Positions 7,669 through 14,147 of a stretch of DNA of 57,163 nt are shown here, one piece after another. Both the position numbers and the translations under genes were made by a program. Below the pieces are notes generated by a model, which did not search any database, was not told the DNA's origin, and saw nothing but the letters and a program-made list of their open reading frames with translations. The stretch's first letter is position 1; each line of letters begins with the position of its first letter. Origin of the DNA: Cytophagales bacterium. Lineage in GTDB: Bacteria > Bacteroidota > Bacteroidia > Cytophagales > Spirosomataceae. The stretch covers positions 1-57,163 of the forward strand of contig JANSYO010000024.1 of NCBI GenBank assembly GCA_024742395.1, in the 5' to 3' direction.

Positions 7669-8220
7669 ATGAATTTCAATAATTTAAGTGACATGATACC
7701 CTTAGACTTAGCTTCTGAGGTTTTGAGTCTTCTGGAAACACATCATTTACCCAAAAAACATTTATTACACAGAGAAGGTCGGATTTGCCGCCATATCTAC
7801 CTCATTCAAAAAGGCGTGGCCAGAACATTCTTTTATAAAGAAGGAAAAGACATCACAGTTCATATTGCCGCCGAAGGTGAGCTCATAACAGCTATTGATA
7901 GTGTAATAAGCCTAAAAAGAAGTCGATACAATGTGGAATTACTGGAAGACAGTGAAGTGCATGCCCTTTCCTATCAGGCTCTGCATTCCTTATTAGAAAA
8001 GCATCCTCATTATGAAAAATACATGAGGTTAATTCTGGAACAGCTTTATGCCGAAGGAGCCGATAGAATTGAAGAATTTTTATTCTATTCTGCTAAAGAA
8101 CGGTATGATAATTTAATGAATAACAAGCCAGGGCTTCTCAATAGAGTCAATTTAGGTCACATTGCCTCTTACCTTGGCATTACCCAGGAAACCCTAAGCA
8201 GGATAAGAAAAAGTCCTTGA
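7669..8220 (+). CDS. Crp/Fnr family transcriptional regulator (cassette 2)
   Basis: A 183-residue regulator from the ATG at 7669; an ATG at 7609 would add 20 hydrophobic residues foreign to the family, so the inner start is preferred. Beta-roll sensor domain with LLHREGRICRHIYLIQKGVART, a long dimer helix, then a winged helix ending GITQETLSRIRKSP. The recognition helix E-T-L-S-R-I-R is the same as in the regulator at 1710 and FNR-like. No Fe-S cysteine cluster. Ten bases after the stop is the dyad TTTGAC-ATTT-GTCAAA and then a promoter for the cupin gene, mirroring the layout at 2.3 kb. The signal sensed is unknown. Confidence 0.87.
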   Translation: MNFNNLSDMIPLDLASEVLSLLETHHLPKKHLLHREGRICRHIYLIQKGVARTFFYKEGKDITVHIAAEGELITAIDSVISLKRSRYNVELLEDSEVHALSYQALHSLLEKHPHYEKYMRLILEQLYAEGADRIEEFLFYSAKERYDNLMNNKPGLLNRVNLGHIASYLGITQETLSRIRKSP

Positions 8221-8230
8221 TTTTACATTC

Positions 8231-8246
8231 TTTGACATTTGTCAAA
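8231..8246. promoter_or_regulatory. FNR-like dyad operator 2
   Basis: TTTGAC-ATTT-GTCAAA is a perfect dyad (7-bp arms, 2-bp centre) centred at 8238.5. It shares the 6-bp half-sites of operator 1 but not the spacer bases, and again lies exactly 29.5 bp before the first base of the TAnnTTTG element. Confidence 0.74.
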
Positions 8247-8267
8247 AGGCAGGCGTTTGCTGCTTCT

Positions 8268-8275
8268 TAGTTTTG
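8268..8275 (+). promoter_or_regulatory. -7 promoter element (TAGTTTTG) of the cupin gene
   Basis: TAGTTTTG fits TAnnTTTG exactly. It ends 35 bp before the cupin start codon. A -33 element is not evident, consistent with dependence on a bound activator at 8231-8246. Confidence 0.6.
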
Positions 8276-8310
8276 TCAAGAACAATTTATCACTCTTAAA
8301 AACGATTATC

Positions 8311-8727
8311 ATGAACAAACGCAGCCTACTGCCTCCCTTACTTTTTCTTCTCCTGTTTCAGTTAAAAGTAAATGCTCAAAATGAGAAGATGGCTTCAGGA
8401 ATAAAGCTTATTTCTGCGGTGGATATTGAAGAAAAAGTCGCCGGTCAGGCAGCTCGCGTTTCTACCGTTGAGCTAATAATTCAACCCAAACAAGAATCCA
8501 GTCCGCACCGTCATCCCGGGCCAGTTTATGGCTATGTGTTAGAGGGCGAGTATGTTTTTAAAGTGGAAGGACAGCCCCTTAAAACACTTAAAGCAGGCGA
8601 AACATTTTACGAGCCCTTAATGGCTTTACACGAAGTAGGCAGAAATCCCAGTGCAACAACAATAACCAAGTTATTGGCTGTAGTAACTCATCCAAGAACA
8701 GCCAAAGAACTCATACTCCCGGAATAA
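8311..8727 (+). CDS. Exported cupin-domain protein
   Basis: 138 residues from the ATG at 8311, which opens directly on a signal peptide (MNKRSLLPPLLFLLLFQLKVNAQ, cleavage after NA-Q likely), so the protein is exported. The rest is a single cupin barrel: motif 1 SPHRHPGPVYGYVLEGEYVFKVEG with its two His, and motif 2 AGETFYEPLMALHEVGRNPS with a third His. Small exported cupins of this type bind a metal and often accompany DoxX and flavin reductase genes, as here; an enzymatic role is not established. First gene behind operator 2; the DoxX gene follows after 135 bp holding a strong hairpin. Confidence 0.86.
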   Translation: MNKRSLLPPLLFLLLFQLKVNAQNEKMASGIKLISAVDIEEKVAGQAARVSTVELIIQPKQESSPHRHPGPVYGYVLEGEYVFKVEGQPLKTLKAGETFYEPLMALHEVGRNPSATTITKLLAVVTHPRTAKELILPE

Positions 8728-8782
8728 TCTTAGGATTGCAGAGCACAAGCCCCTTAATACCCTCACATACAAACCATTAACC

Positions 8783-8830
8783 TTAGGCTGTACACTTTAG
8801 AGTAGGTATACACTAAAGTGTACAGCCTAA
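8783..8830. repeat. Perfect 18-bp inverted repeat (hairpin) between cupin and DoxX genes
   Basis: TTAGGCTGTACACTTTAG (8783-8800) and its exact reverse complement (8813-8830) flank a 12-base loop. There is no T-run after either arm, so it is not a standard terminator. It ends 32 bp before the DoxX start codon. It could stabilise or process the operon mRNA, be a protein site, or be a small mobile hairpin. Confidence 0.8.
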
Positions 8831-8862
8831 GAATGTTCAACTATGATTTTAAAACGAATAGA

Positions 8863-9294
8863 ATGAAAACACACCTAATCAAAACCTATTTAAGATTCGG
8901 AATTGCAGCAGGTTTCTTATCGGCCGTAGCTGACAGACTTGGCCTATGGCCGGCTGAGGTTTCTGCCTGGGGCAATTGGGGAAGCTTTGTAGAAAGTACA
9001 CAGGCAATGAATCCATGGGTACCACAGGTATTTATCCCAACCGTAGCTCTCATAGCCACTTTGGCCGAAGCACTCTTTGGTTTATGCCTTATCGTTGGCT
9101 TAAAAACAGAATTAATTGCCAGGTTAAGTGGATACCTCATGTTGCTCTTTGCTTTGGCTATCACCTTCTCTACGGGAGTGAAAGGAGCTTTTGACTATTC
9201 AGTCTTTGCTGCCTCAGCTGCCGCTTTTGGGCTGAGCACTATGAAAGAAAAATACCTGGAAATTGATTCAATACTTTTCAATAAACTGCATTAA
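8863..9294 (+). CDS. DoxX-like membrane protein
   Basis: 143 residues from the ATG at 8863; an earlier in-frame ATG at 8818 lies inside the hairpin arm and adds a non-family extension. Four hydrophobic segments (about 8-24, 50-75, 80-100 and 105-122) with the short loop arrangement of the DoxX/DoxD superfamily (LRFGIAAGFLSAVADRLGLWP, ALIATLAEALFGLCLIVGL, ARLSGYLMLLFALAITFS). Inner membrane. Some family members act with thiosulfate:quinone chemistry or in thiol-redox complexes, but this one is unassigned. It sits in the second Crp/Fnr cassette with the FMN reductase 7 bp downstream. Confidence 0.8.
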   Translation: MKTHLIKTYLRFGIAAGFLSAVADRLGLWPAEVSAWGNWGSFVESTQAMNPWVPQVFIPTVALIATLAEALFGLCLIVGLKTELIARLSGYLMLLFALAITFSTGVKGAFDYSVFAASAAAFGLSTMKEKYLEIDSILFNKLH

Positions 9295-9301
9295 CATTTA
9301 G

Positions 9302-9835
9302 ATGAATCTTAAAAAAAGAATTATTGGACTCTGCGGCAGTGCCAGTCAGAATTCAGGCAATCTTGCCATTCTACACTACCTTAAAGAAACGTATAGTTCA
9401 GAAATGGAATTCGAAATCATTGACAACCTTAGTGAATTACCACATTTCAGAACGGAATTAACGGATCACAAGGTACCAGAGGCCATTAAGAAGTTTCGAA
9501 ATGAAATTTCAAAGGCAGACGGAGTGCTCTTTTGTACACCAGAATATATATTCGGCATTCCAAGTGCCTTAAAGAACGCTCTGGAATGGAGTGTTTCCAC
9601 AACAATTTTCTCTAACAAACCCGTTGGAATTATTACTGCCTCGGCCAGCGGCGAGAAAGGACATGAAGAACTTAAACTAATTATGAAAACTCTTCAAAGT
9701 ACCTTCTCAGATGATACGACACTGCTAATAAGTGGTATCAAGGGTAAAATAATTACCGACAAGAAAATACCTGATGAGAAAACAAAAAAAGAGCTGAACA
9801 ATCTGTTTACAGCATTTAAAAAAAGTCTAAGCTAA
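9302..9835 (+). CDS. NADPH-dependent FMN reductase family protein
   Basis: A 177-residue flavodoxin-like protein. The phosphate loop is GLCGSASQNSGNLAILHYL (residues 9-27); a second flavin-contact block is GVLFCTPEYIFGIPSALKNALEWS (about 74-98), followed by NKPVGIITASASGEKGHEELKLIMKTL. This is the usual pattern of NAD(P)H-dependent FMN and quinone reductases of the SsuE/ArsH-like superfamily. Cytoplasmic; it reduces flavin or a quinone at NADPH expense. It starts 7 bp after the DoxX stop, so the two are co-transcribed, probably with the cupin under operator 2. Confidence 0.87.
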   Translation: MNLKKRIIGLCGSASQNSGNLAILHYLKETYSSEMEFEIIDNLSELPHFRTELTDHKVPEAIKKFRNEISKADGVLFCTPEYIFGIPSALKNALEWSVSTTIFSNKPVGIITASASGEKGHEELKLIMKTLQSTFSDDTTLLISGIKGKIITDKKIPDEKTKKELNNLFTAFKKSLS

Positions 9836-9960
9836 TCTGAAATCAAATCCACCATTATTGACCTGTAAATTTCTACCTGGAAAGGTCAAAGAATCGTGAA
9901 CTCCATAGGACTTGTAGTGGCTTAAAGGAATTGTATTTACACTCTGGCCTATATTTTATC

Positions 9961-9968
9961 TATCTTTG
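9961..9968 (+). promoter_or_regulatory. Possible -7 element (TATCTTTG) upstream of the third Crp/Fnr gene
   Basis: TATCTTTG matches TAnnTTTG. It lies 90 bp before the start codon of the regulator at 10058. No clear -33 partner at the standard distance, so confidence is limited. Confidence 0.4.
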
Positions 9969-10057
9969 AAAGCAATTTAATGCCAGATAAAGTTTACAAA
10001 TAGACCTTTCTTCACCTGAGAGCTCTTTTAAATTAAGCTGTCTTTAAAACCACTAAA

Positions 10058-10576
10058 ATGGATTTTTTTGATATTAAGAAGGTGAAATTCTTTAAAAAAG
10101 GAACCGTTATTCTGCAGGAAGGCGAAGTATGTAAGTTTGGCTGTAAAGTAATTAAGGGTTGTTTAAAAAGTTACTTCATCGATGATGCGGGCAAAGAACA
10201 TATCATTCAATTTGCACCTGAAGGTTGGCTCATTTCTGACATGAACAGCCTTTTTAATAAAGTGCCCTCCACCATTTACATAGATGCCATAGAAGACACA
10301 GAAGTGCTTTGGGTACGTACTGATATGAATGATTTATGGGAACTGGCCAGCAGAGAAGATCTTCTTGACCAAATTAAAACCCTTACCAGAAATATAATAG
10401 CCGGTAATAAACGTACCCGCATGTTACTCAGCTCTACTGCCGAAGAACGTTATCAGGATTTTATCCAGACCTACCCTACACTTACACAGCGTTTACCTTT
10501 AAAGTTAATCGCCTCTTATATAGGCATTACCCCCGAATACTTAAGCGAGATACGCAGAAAAGTGGCAGGTAAATGA
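10058..10576 (+). CDS. Crp/Fnr family transcriptional regulator (cassette 3)
   Basis: At 172 residues this is slightly short: the N-terminal helix of its relatives is missing and the beta-roll begins almost at once (VKFFKKGTVILQEGEVCKFGCKVIKG). The dimer helix spans about 100-120 and the winged helix ends GITPEYLSEIRRKVAGK. The recognition helix has Glu160 and Ser163 in the FNR-like places but Glu164 where the regulators at 1710 and 7669 have Arg. In step with that, the dyad after the stop codon is not TTTGAC-type but CTTAA-N6-TTAAG. It is followed after 74 bp by a DoxX gene. Confidence 0.88.
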   Translation: MDFFDIKKVKFFKKGTVILQEGEVCKFGCKVIKGCLKSYFIDDAGKEHIIQFAPEGWLISDMNSLFNKVPSTIYIDAIEDTEVLWVRTDMNDLWELASREDLLDQIKTLTRNIIAGNKRTRMLLSSTAEERYQDFIQTYPTLTQRLPLKLIASYIGITPEYLSEIRRKVAGK

Positions 10577-10580
10577 ATAT

Positions 10581-10596
10581 CTTAAACTACCTTAAG
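10581..10596. promoter_or_regulatory. Dyad operator 3 (CTTAA-N6-TTAAG)
   Basis: CTTAA, six bases ACTACC, TTAAG: 16 bp centred at 10588.5, five bases after the regulator stop. Aligned with TTTGAC-N4-GTCAAA it keeps the TT and A of each half-site but changes G to A. The -7-like element starts 29.5 bp from its centre, as at the other two operators. Confidence 0.6.
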
Positions 10597-10617
10597 TTTT
10601 TATTGTTTTAAGCTGGC

Positions 10618-10625
10618 CAATTTTG
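10618..10625 (+). promoter_or_regulatory. -7-like promoter element (CAATTTTG) of the second DoxX gene
   Basis: CAATTTTG is one mismatch from TAnnTTTG and ends 25 bp before the start codon, nearly the spacing of the cassette 1 promoter (24 bp). Confidence 0.45.
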
Positions 10626-10650
10626 CGTCATCAATTTAAAACAATAAAAA

Positions 10651-11064
10651 ATGACGACACTTGAAACAAAAACATCAAAGCCTTTAAACATAGTCTTGTG
10701 GATTGCTCAAACAATTTTAGCTGCCATGTTTATTATGGCAGGTTTAATGAAATCAGCTCAACCGATAGAAACCATAGCTGAATCATTGCCTTGGGTTACA
10801 AACACACCAGAGGCACTCGTTCGCTTTATTGGACTGAGTGAGCTTTTGGGCGGTCTTGGTCTTATACTTCCTGCCCTTCTCCGTATAAAGCCATTTTTAA
10901 CAGGTTGGGCGGCCGTAGGTTTAGCTACTGTAATGCTTCTAGCAGCAATCTTTCACGGTACCAGAGGAGAGTTCTCCGGCATAGGAATGAACTTGATTCT
11001 CATGGCAATCGCTCTTTTTATAGCTTGGGGAAGACTTAAGAAAGCACCTATTCAGCCAAAATAA
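10651..11064 (+). CDS. DoxX family membrane protein
   Basis: A 137-residue inner-membrane protein with four predicted spans (about 13-33, 53-72, 77-97 and 105-125): IVLWIAQTILAAMFIMAGLMK, VRFIGLSELLGGLGLILPAL, GWAAVGLATVMLLAAIFH, GMNLILMAIALFIAWGRL. This is the common DoxX arrangement with a small conserved AGLMK turn. It is a different subgroup from the DoxX-like protein at 8863 but the same superfamily, so two of the three Crp/Fnr cassettes output a DoxX protein. A strong terminator follows, so the cassette is regulator plus one gene. Confidence 0.86.
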   Translation: MTTLETKTSKPLNIVLWIAQTILAAMFIMAGLMKSAQPIETIAESLPWVTNTPEALVRFIGLSELLGGLGLILPALLRIKPFLTGWAAVGLATVMLLAAIFHGTRGEFSGIGMNLILMAIALFIAWGRLKKAPIQPK

Positions 11065-11088
11065 ACTGAATAAACCTGAATTTGTCAG

Positions 11089-11119
11089 AACCACCCACTA
11101 ATCCGGGTGGTTTTTCTTT
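11089..11119 (+). terminator. Rho-independent terminator after the DoxX gene
   Basis: AACCACCC (11089-11096), eight-base loop, GGGTGGTT (11105-11112), then a T-rich tail TTTCTTTTT. It closes the third Crp/Fnr cassette. Confidence 0.85.
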
Positions 11120-11301
11120 TTATGCATTATAAGAATCTGCTGAGCCATTTGAATTTCTCATAATACTGAGATAACCTCTTCTCATTTTATATGCTTCCCA
11201 CATCCTGAGAAAAATTTGGAAGAGGTCTACTGGTTAAAATAAATACGTATCAGATTTAAGATTAATGTTATCTTAGAAATTAGATAATTCAGCCCTTAGA
11301 A

Positions 11302-12591
11302 ATGAAAATTAACCCCTGTCAAAAAAGTCAACCCATTTATCCTTTTACCGGATATAAACACATTTATCTTCTAATATTTGCTCTATGCTTTATACAAAGT
11401 CTTAGTATTGGCCAGACGTTCAAAACCATAGAAAAACAGGAACTCCGCGATAAAATTGAAGCTTACTGGCTAGGCCAATTAGTAGGCAACTACATGGGAT
11501 TCCCCTTTGAAAACGTATATAGAGAGGAGCCTATTCCTATCATTATTGACCGATACTTTACAGTAAATGATCTGGAAACCCATCAGTTAAATATGAATGA
11601 GAACGATCGCCGTTCTTACGGACATATTATGGCCGATGCCATGGGTGGAGCATGGAGTGATGATGATACGGATATTGAGTTTGTTACGCTTCATGCCGTA
11701 GAAAAATACGGACTTGATATTAGCTACCAGGAAATCACAGATATGTGGAAAGCCCACATAAACCGTTTTATTTGGGCAGCCAACAGACAAGCCAGAGATT
11801 TAATGGAAGAAGGAATGCTGCCACCGGCCACCGGCAGTAAAGAGAACAATCCCTATTGGTATCGTATTACTTCTCAGCTCGTGAACGAGATCTGGAGCGT
11901 TTTTTATCCAGGCATGACCTCTAAAGCGGTAGAAAGAGCCGAATGGGGAGCAAAAATAATGTGTGACGGTTGGGCAGTAGACGCTACCAAAGCTTATGCA
12001 ATAATGTACAGCAAGGCGTTTTTTGAGAAAGACGTTCACCTTCTTGTCCAATCAGCCGCAGCTTCTCTACCAGACAGCAGTCCTTATAAAAGAGGGATGA
12101 TTGACGTAGTCAGATGGCACAAAGAGAATCAAGATTGGCGTGAAACCCGAAAATTAATACATCAAAAGTATTACGACTATGTAGATGATTTCAAGGTGCC
12201 TGACCCTTATTTATCGTCTTTTGTGAACGGTCTGGCCGGAATTATGGCTATACTTTACGGAGAAGGTGACTTTTTAAAAACGGTAGGCATTGCGGTTAGT
12301 GCCGGCTATGACTGCGATAACCAGGCCGCTACTTGTGCAGGTCTATTAGGCGTGATCAATGGATCTGCCGGAATACCTGAAAACTTACTTTTAGAACTAC
12401 CTTCAAGGGGTAAGTGGACCGTACCATTTAACAATACCTACATTAATTATTTAAGAGATAATTTGCCAAACTATAACCGCATCTCAGACATAGTCGATAG
12501 AATTCTGGCTGTTACTGAGCAAGCCATTCTTGAAAACGGCGGAAAGAAATTTGAACGTTCAGGCAAAACATACTTTGAGATTCGTCAATAG
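11302..12591 (+). CDS. Exported ADP-ribosylglycohydrolase family protein
   Basis: 429 residues. After a hydrophilic N-terminus comes a hydrophobic export signal (about 20-37, YLLIFALCFIQSLSIGQ). The body is the all-helical ADP-ribosylglycohydrolase fold: KIEAYWLGQLVGNYMGFPFE near the start, the metal-binding WSDDDTDIEF (about 114-123), and the C-terminal SAGYDCDNQAATCAGLLGVING (about 334-355) with the second metal-binding Asp pair. Family members remove ADP-ribose with two Mg ions, but exported relatives next to glycosidases and sulfatases probably act on other glycosides. Gap of 122 bp to the GH140-like gene, same strand. Confidence 0.85.
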   Translation: MKINPCQKSQPIYPFTGYKHIYLLIFALCFIQSLSIGQTFKTIEKQELRDKIEAYWLGQLVGNYMGFPFENVYREEPIPIIIDRYFTVNDLETHQLNMNENDRRSYGHIMADAMGGAWSDDDTDIEFVTLHAVEKYGLDISYQEITDMWKAHINRFIWAANRQARDLMEEGMLPPATGSKENNPYWYRITSQLVNEIWSVFYPGMTSKAVERAEWGAKIMCDGWAVDATKAYAIMYSKAFFEKDVHLLVQSAAASLPDSSPYKRGMIDVVRWHKENQDWRETRKLIHQKYYDYVDDFKVPDPYLSSFVNGLAGIMAILYGEGDFLKTVGIAVSAGYDCDNQAATCAGLLGVINGSAGIPENLLLELPSRGKWTVPFNNTYINYLRDNLPNYNRISDIVDRILAVTEQAILENGGKKFERSGKTYFEIRQ

Positions 12592-12677
12592 TTCGGATTA
12601 AACCTGCACAGAATTCCTCCATTTTATTTAGATTGGATGACTATTGAAATTACTCAATAACCTGTCAATAAAATTCC

Positions 12678-12693
12678 AGGTGGTTCGCCACCT
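12678..12693 (+). promoter_or_regulatory. UUCG-tetraloop hairpin in the leader of the GH140-like gene
   Basis: AGGTGG-TTCG-CCACCT forms a 6-bp stem closed by a UUCG loop in RNA, 20 bp before the start codon. No T-run follows. It could affect mRNA processing or ribosome access. Confidence 0.45.
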
Positions 12694-12713
12694 ATGTATA
12701 ATTCAACCCTGTA

Positions 12714-14087
12714 ATGAAAAACAAACGCCTGTCCTTGCTTCTGATTCTGTTTTCCTTTTCGGCCTTTAGCCAAAAGCTACCCTTACTGAAAATCACAGAT
12801 GATAAACAGTATATAGAAACTGAAACAAAAAAGCCATTCTTCTGGCTTGGAGATACAGCCTGGGAGCTGATTCACCGTCTGGAAAAAGAGGAAATTGACC
12901 GCTATCTTACCAATAGAGCTGAGAAAGGTTTCACTGTCATTCAGACAGTAGTTTTAGCAGAACTGGATGGTCTGAATGAACCAAATGCTTATGGTGAAAA
13001 ACCTTTGATTAAAAATGACCCTACTCAAATCAATGAAAAGTATTTTGAGCTTGTAGACTACGTACTGAACAAAGCCAATGAGCTAGGCCTGTATGTGGCT
13101 TTATTACCTACATGGGGAGATAAGTTCAATCTGAAATGGGGCGTGGGTCCTGAGATTTTTAATGAACAGAATGCCGAAACATATGGAGAAATATTGGCCA
13201 AAAGATACGTCAATCATAATAACCTTATCTGGATTTTAGGCGGAGACAGACTTCCTGAAACTGACGGTCACTTTTCCATCGTCAGAGCAATGGCCAAAGG
13301 AATCAGGAAAGCAGACAGCAGACATCTGATTTCCTATCATCCGGCAGGAAGTAAAAAAGCAACAGATTTCTTTACAGATTCCTGGCTCGATTTAGACATG
13401 TATCAAAGCGGCCATAGCCGTCTTGCTACAGAATACAAATACGTACTGGAGAGTAAAGCCTCAGAAATAAATAGGCCCATCATTAATGGTGAGGCTCGCT
13501 ATGAGAATATTTTGGATAGGTTTTGGGAAAACAAATATTACGGATGGCTGGATGACGCAGATGTGCGGATTTCTGCCTACTGGAGCGTACTGGCAGGTGC
13601 TGCCGGATATACATACGGCTGCAACGATATCTGGCAAATGTATGATTCAAGTAGAAAACCAATGCTAAAAGCCAGAACAGACTGGTTTGCTGCCTTGGAT
13701 TTACCAGGTTCTATGCAAATGAAATACATGAAAGAACTCTTCGAAGCCTTGCCTTGGCAAGAGATAAGATCAGATCAGAGCCTTATTACCAGCGAGAATC
13801 CACAAGGTCAGAAATACGCCCTTGCTGCCCTAGGCCAGAACCGTGATTTTGCTCTGGCGTATACTCCGGTAGGTACAGCTTTGGAAATTGATTTATCAAA
13901 GATGAAAGCCAAAAAAGTAAAGGCTTTTTGGTTCAATCCAAGAAGTGGCCGCATGCTTTATTCAGGAACATATGAAACAAAAGCAATCAGGGAATTTAAT
14001 CCTTGGTCAGATGGATGGGGAAGTGATTTCCTGTTGGTTTTAGTCAATGAAAAAATGAGTATAGACTTTGACCATTTTTTAAAATAG
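12714..14087 (+). CDS. GH140-like glycoside hydrolase (DUF4038 domain)
   Basis: 457 residues with a signal peptide (MKNKRLSLLLILFSFSAFSQ, cleavage near residue 20). The DUF4038 TIM-barrel has the typical entry KKPFFWLGDTAWELIHRL, then ANELGLYVALLPTWGDK, LIWILGGDRLPETDGH with Asp178, and IINGEARYENILD with Glu260; the acidic residues are the likely catalytic pair. A C-terminal beta domain (about 365-455, KVKAFWFNPRSGRML, NPWSDGWGSDFLLVL) matches the associated collagen-binding-like domain. GH140 includes an apiosidase acting on rhamnogalacturonan II, but the substrate here may differ. It lies between the ADP-ribosylglycohydrolase-like gene and the sulfatase. Confidence 0.85.
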   Translation: MKNKRLSLLLILFSFSAFSQKLPLLKITDDKQYIETETKKPFFWLGDTAWELIHRLEKEEIDRYLTNRAEKGFTVIQTVVLAELDGLNEPNAYGEKPLIKNDPTQINEKYFELVDYVLNKANELGLYVALLPTWGDKFNLKWGVGPEIFNEQNAETYGEILAKRYVNHNNLIWILGGDRLPETDGHFSIVRAMAKGIRKADSRHLISYHPAGSKKATDFFTDSWLDLDMYQSGHSRLATEYKYVLESKASEINRPIINGEARYENILDRFWENKYYGWLDDADVRISAYWSVLAGAAGYTYGCNDIWQMYDSSRKPMLKARTDWFAALDLPGSMQMKYMKELFEALPWQEIRSDQSLITSENPQGQKYALAALGQNRDFALAYTPVGTALEIDLSKMKAKKVKAFWFNPRSGRMLYSGTYETKAIREFNPWSDGWGSDFLLVLVNEKMSIDFDHFLK

Positions 14088-14147
14088 TGTGACGTATAGC
14101 GGACGCTATCAAGTGCAAAATCTTTACCTATTAAAACGAAACAGAAT

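Noticed and set aside
9858-9889. TTGACC and GGTCAA inverted pair upstream of the third Crp/Fnr gene
   Set aside because: The arms are 20 bp apart, too far for a Crp/Fnr dyad, and no matching promoter element lies at the cassette distance.
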